A DNA stretch of 64,000 nucleotides from Actinomycetes bacterium (GCA_021798985.1 JAJZBI010000015.1:1-64000), one strand, 5' to 3'; numbered from the stretch's first letter, positions 43,876 to 53,382 are shown. Program-made: numbers and translations. The notes: generated by a model not told the origin, from the sequence alone.

Positions 43876-44540
43876 CGACACCTCGGCTCTCTGGGCGAAG
43901 GAACGGCCAGACACTACTGGCGCTCACCGGCCGAGCCGATGTGACCATTGGGGGCGCTTGTTCCCGCCCGCAGCCCGGGCCGGCAGGTCGTCGAGCTCGC
44001 CGGCTGGTCCAGGGCGCGCTCCTGGTGCTCGCCTCAAGGAGCATGCCGGCCCATCCCCATTCCCCCTCCGCCGCTCGAGCGTTCGCAACCCCGTGGACGC
44101 TCCAAGGCTCGGCAGGGAGCGCTGCGGATGGTTCGCGACCAGTCCGCGTCGATACTCCTCGACCGGCGAGGCGCCCGGCGCCTCGCCCGTGGGGCCCTTG
44201 CGCCATCGTCGAGCGGGCAGGCAAAGCGGCGCCAGTGCGCGCCCTTGGGCGAGGCACCGGCCTCGTGGGCAAGGACGCCCGCGCGGCCCGCAGGGACGAC
44301 CACCGAGGCGATCGCTCGCGCGTCCACCAGCTCGCGTCGCGCTGCGCCGCAGTGCGCGCCGAGCGCGATTTGTCCGGGCCGGGACCTGATCCTCGTCGTC
44401 CCGCGACCTGGCGCTTATGCTCTAGGCCTTGACGGCGCATCCCGTTGTCCCCCCGGTTCGGCACTGGCCGCGGCCAGCTCCCGGTCGCCTGGGTGGTCAC
44501 GCGCGCTCGAGGTCGAGACTCGAGAACACGAGGAGGCTTG
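43876..44540. other. 665-base region without a convincing gene
   Basis: Long frames exist on both strands but are Arg/Pro/Ala-rich with no domain. TATGCT at 44414-44419 and TTGACG at 44430 could belong to a promoter for the NCS1 permease, though their spacing is not canonical. I see no known riboswitch. Confidence 0.4.
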
Positions 44541-46043
44541 GTGGCTGTCTCAACGCAGCGTGAGTCGCCCTTTGCGAGCGCGGCTTTGCCCGAGGGCGAT
44601 CAGCCGTTCCGCATCGAGCAGCACGGCGTCGACTTCATCCCTTTGAGCGAGCGCTGGGCGCGGCCCCGCGACGTCGCGTCGATGTGGGCGGGCGCGAGCG
44701 TCCAGATCGAGTACTTCATCTATGGCGCCGTGCTGATGACGTTCGGCTTCAGCTTCGCGCAGGCGCTCAGCCTCATCATCATCGGCAACCTCTCGTACTT
44801 TTTGCTCGGCATTTGCAGCCTTCAAGGGCCAAAGACCGGGACCACGGTCTTCGGGATCAACCGCGCGAGCTACGGCCCGAACGGCTCGCGGGTGGTCGCC
44901 TTCTTCAACTGGCTCACCCAGATCGGCTTCGAGGTCGAGGGGCTCATCTTGATCGTCGGTGCTGCCCTCGTCTTGCAGTCCAAGGCGGGCTTCACGGCGG
45001 GCACACCGGCCAAGGTCATCTTCGTGCTGCTCGCGGTGGCGATCCAGGCGGTGCTCCCCTTCCTCGGCCACGCCACGATCGTCCGCACGCTGCGCCTCCT
45101 CGCCATCCCCTTCCTCGTGCTCTTCGCGGTGCTCCTCGCCTTCGCGCTCCCGCACGCCACCACCACGGGCGTCGCGCACGGCGCTGACTGGCAGACCTAC
45201 ATGGAGGGGCTGGCCTTTACGATCACCCTGAGCGGCCTCGGCTGGGCGGAGTGCGGCAACGACTACACCCGCTACTGCCGCCCCGACACCTCGCCCAAGG
45301 CGATCGTCGGCTGGGTCTTCCTTGCGACCGCGGTGCCCGAGATCTTGATCATGACGCTCGGGGCAGCCGTCGGCACCTTCCTCCCCTCGGTGGGCAAGGC
45401 GAGTAACGCCTTCTTGCCCTTCGCCCACCAGCACTTCATCCCTGCGTGGTTCGTCGTCGTCTTCTTGATCTTCTCGATCGTCCAGCTGTTCGCGATCAAC
45501 AGCTTGGACATGTACTCCTCGGGCGTCACCTTGCAGGCGATGGGCGTGCACGTGAAGCGCTACGTCGCGGTGCTGATCGACTGCGTTATCGCCCTCGGCG
45601 TGACGCTGTACGCGATCTTCGCGTCGTCCTTTGGGACGTACCTGAAGGACTTCGTGGATGTGGTGATCGTCTGGATCGCACCCTGGGCCGCGATCTTCCT
45701 CACCGACTGGGCGATGCGCCGCTTCCGCTACGTGCCCCGCGAGCTGCAGCGCACCGGCCGTGCCAGCCTCTACTACCGCGAGAGCGGAGTCTTCTGGCCG
45801 GCGATCGTCGCCCAGGTCGTCGGCATGTACGCGGCGATCTCTGCCCTCGCGGCAACGTTCCCGCTGCCGAGGTGGCTCAACGAGCTCACCTACGCCACGC
45901 GGGACGCGTACGGCTACGGCGCCGACTTCAGCGTCTTCTTGGGTCCCGCCGTCGCGGCGCTCGTCTACCTCGTGCTCGGCTGGCGGGGGGTGCGGCACCA
46001 GGCGGCGGCCCAGGACGCGGCGCTCGCCGAGTCGGCGGCGTGA
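44541..46043 (+). CDS. codB: NCS1-family cytosine/purine permease
   Basis: About 500 residues with twelve or so hydrophobic segments. The NCS1 pattern shows SVQIEYFIYGAVLM near the first helix, GPKTGTTVFGINRASYGPNG in the loop after helix 2, and GLGWAECGNDYTRYC. Its partner downstream is a cytosine deaminase, so cytosine is the likely substrate, taken up with a cation. AGGAGG lies just before the GTG at 44541; TTG 44538 is possible. Confidence 0.88.
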   Translation: MAVSTQRESPFASAALPEGDQPFRIEQHGVDFIPLSERWARPRDVASMWAGASVQIEYFIYGAVLMTFGFSFAQALSLIIIGNLSYFLLGICSLQGPKTGTTVFGINRASYGPNGSRVVAFFNWLTQIGFEVEGLILIVGAALVLQSKAGFTAGTPAKVIFVLLAVAIQAVLPFLGHATIVRTLRLLAIPFLVLFAVLLAFALPHATTTGVAHGADWQTYMEGLAFTITLSGLGWAECGNDYTRYCRPDTSPKAIVGWVFLATAVPEILIMTLGAAVGTFLPSVGKASNAFLPFAHQHFIPAWFVVVFLIFSIVQLFAINSLDMYSSGVTLQAMGVHVKRYVAVLIDCVIALGVTLYAIFASSFGTYLKDFVDVVIVWIAPWAAIFLTDWAMRRFRYVPRELQRTGRASLYYRESGVFWPAIVAQVVGMYAAISALAATFPLPRWLNELTYATRDAYGYGADFSVFLGPAVAALVYLVLGWRGVRHQAAAQDAALAESAA

Positions 46044-46062
46044 GCACGGTCCGGGGCGGTCG

Positions 46063-46527
46063 ATGAGCCCGGCTCCCCTCAGTGCCCGCGAGTGCGAGGC
46101 GATGCTCGCGGTGGCGCTCGAGGAGGCGCGCCTCGGCCTCGGCAGCGGTGGCATCCCGATCGGCGCCGCGCTCTTCCAGCGCGACGGGAGCCTGCTCGGG
46201 CGCGGGCACAACCGGCGGGTGCAAGACGGCGATCCGTCAGTGCACGCCGAGACGGCGGCGTTCCGGGCGGCCGGGCGGCGGCGTGACTACGGCGAGACCG
46301 TCATGGTCACGACACTGTCGCCGTGCTGGTACTGCAGTGGGCTCGTCCGCCAGTTCGGCATCGGCGCCCTCGTCATCGGCGAGTCCCGCAACTTCACGGG
46401 TGGCCACGACTGGCTCGCGGAGCTGGGGGTCGAGCTGCACGTGCTCGACGACCCCGCTGCGGTCGACCTGCTCGGCCGCTTCATCGCCGAGCACCCCGAG
46501 CTGTGGAACGAGGACATCGGCCGCTGA
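46063..46527 (+). CDS. yeast-type (zinc) cytosine deaminase
   Basis: 154 residues of the CDA/dCMP deaminase superfamily. The zinc site is HAE (His61, Glu63) with PCWYC (Cys88, Cys91). The C-terminal LWNEDIGR resembles the WFEDIGE end of the fungal enzyme Fcy1, and the length matches (158). It converts cytosine to uracil. It lies 19 bases after the NCS1 permease on the same strand, so uptake and deamination are probably one operon. It is unrelated to the larger bacterial amidohydrolase CodA. Confidence 0.9.
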   Translation: MSPAPLSARECEAMLAVALEEARLGLGSGGIPIGAALFQRDGSLLGRGHNRRVQDGDPSVHAETAAFRAAGRRRDYGETVMVTTLSPCWYCSGLVRQFGIGALVIGESRNFTGGHDWLAELGVELHVLDDPAAVDLLGRFIAEHPELWNEDIGR

Positions 46528-46587
46528 TCGCCCTCCCCCGAGGGCCTGCGCCGTCCCCGCTCGTCGCCCGCTCCCGGGCGCCCGTGG

Positions 46588-47157
46588 TCAGGGGGTGGCT
46601 GCCGACTCGCCCTCGGTGCTCGCCAGCTCGTGCCCGGTAGCGAGCGCCTGGAGGCGGCGCAGCGCGCCGCTGAGTGCGGCTTCGTAGCGGTCGGGCTCGC
46701 CGAGCCGTTCGACCATGCCCGGCGAGGCCGCCGTCGACCAATCGAAGGTCGCGGTCACGACGGTCTCCTCCTCGGCACCGGCCGCTAGCTCGAAGCGCCA
46801 GCGCTGGCCGGTCGCCGGGGCCCAGGCGATGCGCCGCCCCTCCTCGAACTCGACGACGGTGAAGTGGGCGCGCGGCGGGCCAAGGCGGCGCACGAGGAGG
46901 CTGAACTGCACGCCGCGCCCAAGGCGGGTCGGCACCGGCTCGGCGATCCCCGTGACCGTGCCCGTGACATCGAGCTCGACCTGGCGCCGCGGATCGACGA
47001 GCACGGCGAAGACCTTGGTCGGGGGAGCGGCGATCGTCTGGGTCCGGCTGCGGACATGGTGCCCGTCGAGCTCTGGCGTGCGCTCGAGTGGAGGCTGCAG
47101 GGCGCGGGGCAGCTTGGACTTCAACATCTGGACGACCTGGTCAGGCTTTGGCGGCAC
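46588..47157 (-). CDS. SRPBCC / polyketide-cyclase-like protein
   Basis: 189 residues. The middle part (about 35-170) follows the START/SRPBCC pattern with SRTQTIAAPPTKVFAVLVDP at its start and TATFDWSTAASPGMVERLG near its end, a hydrophobic-pocket fold for lipids or small molecules. Function unknown. The GTG start is seven bases after TACACT, a leaderless pattern. It converges with the cytosine deaminase gene. Confidence 0.82.
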   Translation of the reverse strand: MPPKPDQVVQMLKSKLPRALQPPLERTPELDGHHVRSRTQTIAAPPTKVFAVLVDPRRQVELDVTGTVTGIAEPVPTRLGRGVQFSLLVRRLGPPRAHFTVVEFEEGRRIAWAPATGQRWRFELAAGAEEETVVTATFDWSTAASPGMVERLGEPDRYEAALSGALRRLQALATGHELASTEGESAATP

Positions 47158-47254
47158 GCCGGGAAGTGTAGGACGGGCCTCCTGGCGCCGGGATCACATC
47201 GACCAAACAGGTCGCTCACAGCCAGAGCACAGCGCTGGCGCGCATGATGGCCGC

Positions 47255-47953
47255 GTGGAGAGCGCGCTCAATCGGGTCCTCGTCGTGGACGACGAGCCGA
47301 ACATCACCGATCTCGTCGCCACGGCGCTGCGCTACGAGGGCTTCGAGGTGGACACGGCGGCGACCGGCCGGGGGGCGCTCGACAAGGCGGTGAGCTCCCG
47401 GCCCCACCTGCTCGTCCTCGACGTGATGCTCCCCGATCTCGACGGCTTCGAGGTGGCGCGGCGCCTTCGCCAGGAGGGCCGGCGGATCCCGATTCTGTTC
47501 CTGACGGCCCGCGACGCCACCGAGGACAAGGTGCGCGGCCTCACCCTCGGCGGAGACGACTACGTCACCAAGCCCTTCAGCCTCGAGGAGCTCCTCGCGC
47601 GGGTGCGAGCGGTGCTCCGCCGCGTCGCCGACACCTCGGAGGCCTCCTCCAAGCTCGTCTTCGCCGACCTTGAGCTCGACGAGGAGACTCGCGAGGTCTT
47701 CCGCGGCGACCACCCCATCGATTTGACCCCGACGGAGTTCAAGCTGCTGCGCTATTTGATGATGAACCCCCGCAGGGTGCTCTCCAAGGCGCAGATCCTC
47801 GACCACGTGTGGGAGTACGACTTCGGCGGCGACGCGAACGTGGTCGAGACCTACATCAGCTACCTCCGCAAGAAGATCGACAGCCTGGGACCGCCGTTGA
47901 TCCACACGCTGCGCGGCGCCGGCTACAGCCTGCGGGTCCCCGTCGCGAGCTGA
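47255..47953 (+). CDS. OmpR-family response regulator
   Basis: 232 residues. REC domain (about 7-120) with VVDDEPN, Asp56 in LVLDVMLPDLDG, LTARD and TKPFS. The C-terminal winged helix (about 135-230) shows DLTPTEFKLLRYLMMNPRRV and VETYISYLRKKID. It lies seven bases before a histidine kinase gene. Similar pairs in mycobacteria are PrrA/PrrB and MprA/MprB; the exact orthologue is uncertain. GTG start at 47255. Confidence 0.95.
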   Translation: MESALNRVLVVDDEPNITDLVATALRYEGFEVDTAATGRGALDKAVSSRPHLLVLDVMLPDLDGFEVARRLRQEGRRIPILFLTARDATEDKVRGLTLGGDDYVTKPFSLEELLARVRAVLRRVADTSEASSKLVFADLELDEETREVFRGDHPIDLTPTEFKLLRYLMMNPRRVLSKAQILDHVWEYDFGGDANVVETYISYLRKKIDSLGPPLIHTLRGAGYSLRVPVAS

Positions 47954-47960
47954 GGCTGCC

Positions 47961-49544
47961 GTGGCGCTCGGACGGTCGCTGCGGACCTTGGCAGCGGCGC
48001 TGCGGCGGCTGTCTCGGAGGCTCTCGCTCCAGTCCCGGCTCCTGCTCGGCCTGCTGGCGGTGGCGACCGTGGGCCTGCTCGTCGCCGACTTCGCCGTCTA
48101 TGGCCAGATCCGCTCCTATGTGCGGGGCCAAGCGAGCAACGAGCTCGTCGCCAACGCCGACGCCGCCGTGCGGGTCTTCGCGCACTACCAGGTCGAGAAC
48201 GTCACGGGCCGGCTCCCGCTCGGCACCGCGATCGAGGTCGTGACCCAGAGCGGCCAGGTGGTCGTGGCGAGCCCGGCGAACTTCCACCTGCTCGATGCCG
48301 GCGACGCGATCGCCGCGGTGGAGAGCGGGCAGACCTTCACCTTGCAGGGCCGAACTGGCACGTCGACGGCGACTTACATCGTCAGCCCGCGCAGCGTCGG
48401 CGTCTGCCCCGTCCAGATCGGCATCTTCGGTTGCCCCCAGAGCGCGCAGATCCCCGGGGTCGCGCTCGTCGCGCTGCCGCTCACGCAGGTGAACGACACC
48501 CTGACGCACCTGCTGCTCACCGAGTTCCTCGTCTCCCTCGCCGTGCTGGCGGTGATCGGCCTCCTCGGGTACTTCGTGGTCCAAGTCGGCCTGCGCCCAC
48601 TCACCGACATCGAGGAGACAGCCGGCAAGATCGCAGCGGGCGACCTCTCCCGACGGGTGGAGCGAGACGAGCAGAGCACCGAGGTGGGCCGCCTCGGCGG
48701 TGCCCTCAACGCCATGCTCGGGACCATCGAGCGGTCCTTCGCGGCCCAGCGCGCCTCGGAGGACCGCCTGCGGCGCTTCCTCGCCGATGCCTCGCACGAG
48801 CTGCGCACGCCGGTGACCTCGATCCGGGGCTACGCCGAGCTGTTTCGCCGCGGCGCCGCCGCGCGCCCCGAGGACCTGGCGCAGGCGATGCGCCGGATCG
48901 AGGACGAGTCGACCCGCATGGGTGGCCTCGTCGAGGACCTGCTCTTGCTGGCGCGCCTCGACCAGGGACGTCCGCTCGCCCGGGAGCGGGTCGACCTCTC
49001 GGCGCTGGCGATCGACGCGGCCGCCGACGCGCAGGTCCTCGCGCCCGACCGGGAGGTGACCATCGCTGCCGAGGAGCCCGTCGTCGTGCTCGGCGACGAG
49101 GCCCGCCTGCGCCAGGTCGTCGGCAACCTCGTGCAGAACGCGCTGCGCCACACCCCCCCAGGCAGTCCGGTCACCGTGGCGGTCGCCCTCGTCGAGGGGC
49201 GCGCCCGCCTGTCGGTGCGCGACGAGGGCCCGGGCCTCGCGCCCGAGGAGGCCGCTCGGGTCTTCGAGCGCTTCTATCGCGCCGACCCCTCGCGGACTCG
49301 AGCGAGCGGTGGCGCCGGCCTCGGGCTGTCGATCGTGGCGTCGATCGCCGCGGCCCATGGCGGCACCGCTCGCGTCGAGACGAGCCTTGGCAAGGGGGCG
49401 GAGTTCATCGTCGAGCTCCCGCTGGCGGGAGCGGCACCGGACCCCGCGGCGCGCCCGCCTGCGCCGAGGGATCCCGGTGCGGCGCCCCACGATCCCGAGT
49501 TGCCCGAGGCGCTGCGCGCTGGGCGGCAGCCGAGCTCGGGCTGA
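47961..49544 (+). CDS. membrane sensor histidine kinase
   Basis: 527 residues. Transmembrane helices at about 27-48 and 187-208 frame an external sensor of about 140 residues with a Cys pair (VGVCPVQIGIFGC). HAMP follows (about 210-262), then HisKA with ADASHELRTPVTS (His279) and HATPase_c with NLVQNALRHTPP, DEGPGLAPE and GAGLGLSIV. A Pro/Ala-rich tail ends it. It is the cognate kinase of the regulator just upstream. GTG start. The paired cysteines in the sensor could respond to redox or metals; this is a guess. Confidence 0.94.
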   Translation: MALGRSLRTLAAALRRLSRRLSLQSRLLLGLLAVATVGLLVADFAVYGQIRSYVRGQASNELVANADAAVRVFAHYQVENVTGRLPLGTAIEVVTQSGQVVVASPANFHLLDAGDAIAAVESGQTFTLQGRTGTSTATYIVSPRSVGVCPVQIGIFGCPQSAQIPGVALVALPLTQVNDTLTHLLLTEFLVSLAVLAVIGLLGYFVVQVGLRPLTDIEETAGKIAAGDLSRRVERDEQSTEVGRLGGALNAMLGTIERSFAAQRASEDRLRRFLADASHELRTPVTSIRGYAELFRRGAAARPEDLAQAMRRIEDESTRMGGLVEDLLLLARLDQGRPLARERVDLSALAIDAAADAQVLAPDREVTIAAEEPVVVLGDEARLRQVVGNLVQNALRHTPPGSPVTVAVALVEGRARLSVRDEGPGLAPEEAARVFERFYRADPSRTRASGGAGLGLSIVASIAAAHGGTARVETSLGKGAEFIVELPLAGAAPDPAARPPAPRDPGAAPHDPELPEALRAGRQPSSG

Positions 49545-49557
49545 GGCCGCTCAGGCG

Positions 49558-50238
49558 TCAGTCTTCGAGGTGGGCCGTGTCGTTGAAGCGCCGCAGCACC
49601 CAGCGGTCACCCGAAACGACGATCGTCGAGATCGAGGCGTTGTCGCCGCCCACGAACGACATCGGGGTGGAGCCCGTGGCCTGGGCGAGGACCGCCGAGA
49701 TCGACACGGCGTGGGCGACCGCCACGACGAGGCCGTCGGGGTGGCGCTCGGCGATGCGGCGGATCGCTGCGGCCGTGCGGGAAAAGAGCACCTCGTTGGA
49801 CTCGGCGCCCGGGATGACGTCCCAGCGCTCCTGCTCGAAGACCTTGGTGGCGAGCGGGTCGCGCTCGCTCACCTTCTTGCGGTAGAGGCCACCTTCCCAT
49901 TCGCCCATGTGGATCTCGACCAGGCCCTCTTCGACGAAGGGCTCGAGGCCGAGTTCGTTCAGCAGCGGGCCGGCCGTCTCGCGCGTCCGGCACAAGGGGG
50001 TGACGTAGACGGCCTCGATGGGATAGCGGGCGAGGCGGGCCCCGAGGCGCTTGGCCTGCGCGCGGCCCTCTGGCGACAGTGCTGGGTCGCCGCGGCCCTC
50101 CACGAGCACGAAGGGCTTGTCCGGGTCGGCGACCGCCGACTCGCCATGGCGCACGAGCAAGATCTCTGTCGAGCCCGGAGGGCGCTCGAAGCGCACCTGG
50201 CGGTAGGTGCGGGCGGATCCCGCTGGTTCGCTCGGCAC
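49558..50238 (-). CDS. histidine phosphatase (phosphoglycerate mutase-like)
   Basis: 226 residues. The phosphohistidine motif is LLVRHGES (about 27-34), the acid/base Glu region is EIHMGEWEG, and the second His is in VAVAHAVSISA. Substrates in the family range from phosphosugars to nucleotides and cannot be told apart here. The GTG start is six bases after TAGGCT with no ribosome binding site, a leaderless pattern. It converges with the histidine kinase gene. Confidence 0.92.
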   Translation of the reverse strand: MPSEPAGSARTYRQVRFERPPGSTEILLVRHGESAVADPDKPFVLVEGRGDPALSPEGRAQAKRLGARLARYPIEAVYVTPLCRTRETAGPLLNELGLEPFVEEGLVEIHMGEWEGGLYRKKVSERDPLATKVFEQERWDVIPGAESNEVLFSRTAAAIRRIAERHPDGLVVAVAHAVSISAVLAQATGSTPMSFVGGDNASISTIVVSGDRWVLRRFNDTAHLED

Positions 50239-50308
50239 GCAGCGAGCCTAGTGGCGCAGCCTTTGGCTGACGGGTCGCCCGTCACTCGCGCAGCGGTGAT
50301 CGCGCCCA

Positions 50309-50929
50309 TCACTCGAGCGACGGGGCGCGCTGCAGCAGGCACGCCGTGGCCGGAAGGTCGTAACAGACGCTGGTCGAATCGGCCGGCCCGGGCGCGCGCG
50401 GGATCCAAAAGCGGAGCTTGCCGTGCCGCTCGTCCTCGAGCAGCCCGCCGTTGGCCTGGATCACCCTGCGGGAGCCGACGTTGGTGACGTCGCAGGTGAT
50501 GAGCACGGCGTCGATGCCAACCGCGCGGACGAGCGGCAGCAGCGCCGCGAGCATCGCCGTCGCGTTCCCGCGCCGCCGGGCGCTCGGTCGGACCTCGTAG
50601 CCGATGTGGCCGGCAATCTCGAGCAGCTCCTCGTTGAGGTGGTGGCGCAGGGCGATGCGCCCCAGATACTCCTCGCCCTCCACCCACCACCACGTGGTGC
50701 TCGTGACGAGCCCGTGGGGGCGGGCGCGAAGGGGGTCGGACTCGGCGCGCAGCTCCTCGACGAAGGTCGAGAAGCCATCTTCGCTCTCCCAGATACCCGA
50801 CCAGGTCCTGATCTGGCGCGCCGTGTTCGAGCGGTCACCAGGAGCGCCGCAGCCCTCGGCGGCGAACTCGGAGATCGCCGCGAGGTACGAGCGGCGCAGC
50901 CTCACGTCGGGGACGCGTAGCTCGGCCAC
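50309..50929 (-). CDS. GNAT family N-acetyltransferase
   Basis: 206 residues. The acetyl-CoA motif is GYEVRPSARRRGNATAML (about 120-137), with the R-x-x-x-G-N/x-A pattern, followed by VLITCDVTNVGSRRVIQANGG, a common GNAT strand-turn. Relatives include ribosomal protein or small-molecule acetyltransferases. GTG 50929 is chosen; the open frame extends much further without similarity. Confidence 0.85.
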   Translation of the reverse strand: MAELRVPDVRLRRSYLAAISEFAAEGCGAPGDRSNTARQIRTWSGIWESEDGFSTFVEELRAESDPLRARPHGLVTSTTWWWVEGEEYLGRIALRHHLNEELLEIAGHIGYEVRPSARRRGNATAMLAALLPLVRAVGIDAVLITCDVTNVGSRRVIQANGGLLEDERHGKLRFWIPRAPGPADSTSVCYDLPATACLLQRAPSLE

Positions 50930-51040
50930 GAGATCATCTTGCCGGGCCACCGGCGCGCACCGTCGCGCGCTCGCGGAGCTATACCGGGGCCGTGCCGGCG
51001 CGCGCCGGCACCCCGGGGATCGAGGAGAGGACACAGGGCG

Positions 51041-51805
51041 ATGTGGAACGCGTTTCGCACCGACGGGGAGCTGTCGCTCCAAGCCGACATCATCACCTTC
51101 CCCGGAGGAGGTGGTGATCCCATCCACGCCTATTACGCCCGGCCGACGGGGGACTCGCCCATGCCGGCGCTGGTCTTCATGCACCACATGCCTGGCTTTG
51201 ACGAGTTCACCTTCGAGGCCGTCGAGCGACTCGCCCGTCACGGGTATCGCGTGGTTTGCCCCGACCTGTACTGTCGCTTCGGGCACGGCTCGCCTGATGA
51301 TGTCGCGGCGACCGCTCGTTCCAATGGCGGCGTGGCGGACGACAGCGTCGTCGCCGACGCCGAGGCCGCGCTGGCGTTCTTGCACTCGAGCGCCCCGACC
51401 ACCAAGGTCGGCGTGCTCGGCCCGTGCTCGGGGGGACGCCACGCCCTCCTCGTCGCCTCGCGGGTCCCTGGCTTCTCGGCGGTCGCTGACCTGTGGGGCG
51501 GGGGCGTCATCGCCGGGCCCGAGGAGCTCACTGCGCAGCGGCCGGTGGCGGTCATCGACTACAGCCCTGAGCTCGACGTGCCCCTGCTCGGGCTGTTCGG
51601 CAACGAGGACTCGCATCCCTCACCCGAGCAGGTCGACCACCACGAGGCCGAGCTCCGGCGCCTCGGAAAGGACTACGAATTCCACCGCTACGACGGAGCG
51701 GGGCACGGCTTCATCTACTACCACACCCCGATGTACCGCCCCGAGCAAGCGATGGACGCCTGGAGTCGGATCTTCGGCTTCTTCGGCGACAAGCTCGGCG
51801 CGTAG
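51041..51805 (+). CDS. dienelactone hydrolase family protein
   Basis: 254 residues, alpha/beta hydrolase. The nucleophile motif is GPCSGG (Cys as in dienelactone hydrolase), with an acid loop NEDSHPSPEQ and the late catalytic His in GAGHGFIYY. In pathways with chlorocatechols such enzymes open dienelactone; stand-alone members often have other substrates. GAGGAGAGG precedes the ATG. No aromatic pathway is seen nearby. Confidence 0.9.
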   Translation: MWNAFRTDGELSLQADIITFPGGGGDPIHAYYARPTGDSPMPALVFMHHMPGFDEFTFEAVERLARHGYRVVCPDLYCRFGHGSPDDVAATARSNGGVADDSVVADAEAALAFLHSSAPTTKVGVLGPCSGGRHALLVASRVPGFSAVADLWGGGVIAGPEELTAQRPVAVIDYSPELDVPLLGLFGNEDSHPSPEQVDHHEAELRRLGKDYEFHRYDGAGHGFIYYHTPMYRPEQAMDAWSRIFGFFGDKLGA

Positions 51806-51841
51806 CGCGCGGGGGGTCGCCCCGATTCCGGCTGGGTGGGC

Positions 51842-52732
51842 TTAGGGCGCTTGGCCGCTGCGGCGCGCGTGCCCGCCGTGCCGGGGGAGGAACCTGATCC
51901 GCGCCCCCGGTCGGGCTTGGCCGAGGCGCCAGACGTCTGGCTCGGGGACGACGCCGATGACGGGGTAGCCGCCGGTCACGGGGTGGTCGGCGAGGAAGAC
52001 GAGCGGCTCGCCGCTCGGCGGCACCTGCACGGCGCCGAGCACGAGCCCCTCGCTCGGGAGCTCGCCGCGACGTAGCGCCAGTGCCGGGCCGCCGAGGCGG
52101 AGCGCGATGCGGTTGCTCGCCGACTGCACCACCCAGGCGGTCCTCCCCAAGGCGGCGCGCCCGGCGGTGAGCAGCCAGTCCTCGCGCGGTCCAAGGAGGC
52201 ACCGCACGACTAGCTCGTCCTCGGGCGCAGGGAAGGGCGCGAACCCGACCGGCGGGGGCGGCTCGCCCGGGGCGCCGAGCGCGAGCTCGTCGCCGGCACG
52301 AAGCGGCGCTGGGCCGAGGCCGGACAGCACGTCGCTCGCCCGGCTGCCAAGCGTCTCGGGCACGGCGATGGCGCCGCTGATCGCGAGGTAGCTGCGGACG
52401 CCGGCGCTCGCCGGGCCAATTTCCACGACGGACCCAGCGCGCACGCCGAATCCAGCCGCCCATGGGGCGGGGCGCCCGTCGACACGGACGGGCGCGGGCG
52501 CGCCCGTGACGGCGGCGTAGGCGTCCGCGAGAAAGCGGAGCGCCACCCCGTCGAGCGTCGTCTCGAGGCCGGCGGCCGGTTCGGGATTGCCGACGAGCCG
52601 GTTGGCGAGCCGGAGGGCCGGCTCGTCGCAGGCACCGGAGCGACCGACGCCAAGGTGCGCAAAGCCCGGGCGTCCGAGATCCTGCACCGTCGTGAGCGCG
52701 CCGGGGCGCACGACGGTGACCGTCCGGCTCAC
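51842..52732 (-). CDS. pxpC: 5-oxoprolinase subunit C (biotin-dependent carboxyltransferase-like)
   Basis: About 296 residues from GTG 52732. VVRPGALTTVQDLGRPGFAHLGVGRSGACD is typical of the KipA/AHS2 family (first 31 residues or so), and the C-terminus has FLADHPVTGGYPVIGVV. With PxpA and PxpB it forms an ATP-dependent enzyme that opens 5-oxoproline to glutamate. Its start overlaps the pxpB stop (GTGA). Homologues are also annotated KipA, a sporulation kinase regulator, but the pxpA and pyroglutamyl peptidase genes beside it support oxoprolinase. Confidence 0.92.
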   Translation of the reverse strand: MSRTVTVVRPGALTTVQDLGRPGFAHLGVGRSGACDEPALRLANRLVGNPEPAAGLETTLDGVALRFLADAYAAVTGAPAPVRVDGRPAPWAAGFGVRAGSVVEIGPASAGVRSYLAISGAIAVPETLGSRASDVLSGLGPAPLRAGDELALGAPGEPPPPVGFAPFPAPEDELVVRCLLGPREDWLLTAGRAALGRTAWVVQSASNRIALRLGGPALALRRGELPSEGLVLGAVQVPPSGEPLVFLADHPVTGGYPVIGVVPEPDVWRLGQARPGARIRFLPRHGGHARRSGQAP

Positions 52733-53382
52733 GCGGCTGCGGGGACGAAGCGGACGCGGTCGCCAGGCGCAAAGCGCGCCGGCGACTGGCGGTCGAGGTC
52801 CCACAGCCAGGCGTCGCAGCGGCCGATGAGCTGCCAGCCACCCGGCGAGGCGCGCGGGTAGATGCCGGTGTACTCGTCGGCGACGCCCACGCTGCCGGCC
52901 TCGACGCGCGTGCGGGGGGTGCTGCGGCGCGCCACTCGGTGGGGCGCGAGCCCCGCGAGGTAGGCGAAGCCGGGAGCGAAGCCCAAGAACGCCACTCGGT
53001 GCTCGCGCGCGCAGTGCAGCTCGATGAAGGCCTCCCGCCCCATCCCGAGCTGCTCGGCGACGACCTCGAGGTCCTCCCCGTCGTAACGGATTTCCAGCTC
53101 GTGGAGCCGGCCCGAGCTGGCCGCGGCCGGATCGGGCGACCAGCTGGCGAGCTCGTCGCAGAAGGCCGCCGGATCCGCCAGGCCGTCGAACAACACGGTG
53201 CGCGCTCCGGCCACGATGTCGCTCGCCGGCCCGAGCTGGCCGGCCGCCCGCCGGCGCATCGCTTCGGCGGCGTAGGCCCAGACCTGCTCGAGACCGTCGA
53301 GCTCGAGGAGCACGGCGTGGGTTCCCACCACGCGCGATGCCGCTCCGCCGGCCGATGGGCGTGGCGAGCGCTCGGTCTCCAC
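52729..53382 (-). CDS. pxpB: 5-oxoprolinase subunit B
   Basis: 217 residues of the KipI/AHS1 family. Key segments are HELEIRYDGEDLEVVAEQLG, AFLGFAPGFAYLAGL (conserved GFxPGFxYL) and SPGGWQLIGRCDAWLWDLD. It pairs with PxpC, with a four-base overlap. The GTG start is six bases after GATAAT (53389-53394), with no ribosome binding site, a leaderless start. The frame extends much further upstream, but only this part has family similarity. It is divergent from pcp-pxpA with only 39 bases between starts. Confidence 0.92.
   Translation of the reverse strand: METERSPRPSAGGAASRVVGTHAVLLELDGLEQVWAYAAEAMRRRAAGQLGPASDIVAGARTVLFDGLADPAAFCDELASWSPDPAAASSGRLHELEIRYDGEDLEVVAEQLGMGREAFIELHCAREHRVAFLGFAPGFAYLAGLAPHRVARRSTPRTRVEAGSVGVADEYTGIYPRASPGGWQLIGRCDAWLWDLDRQSPARFAPGDRVRFVPAAA

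Noticed and set aside
44550-46211. 553-residue minus-strand frame opposite the NCS1 permease
   Set aside because: Asp/Glu/Arg-rich antisense of a clear membrane protein.
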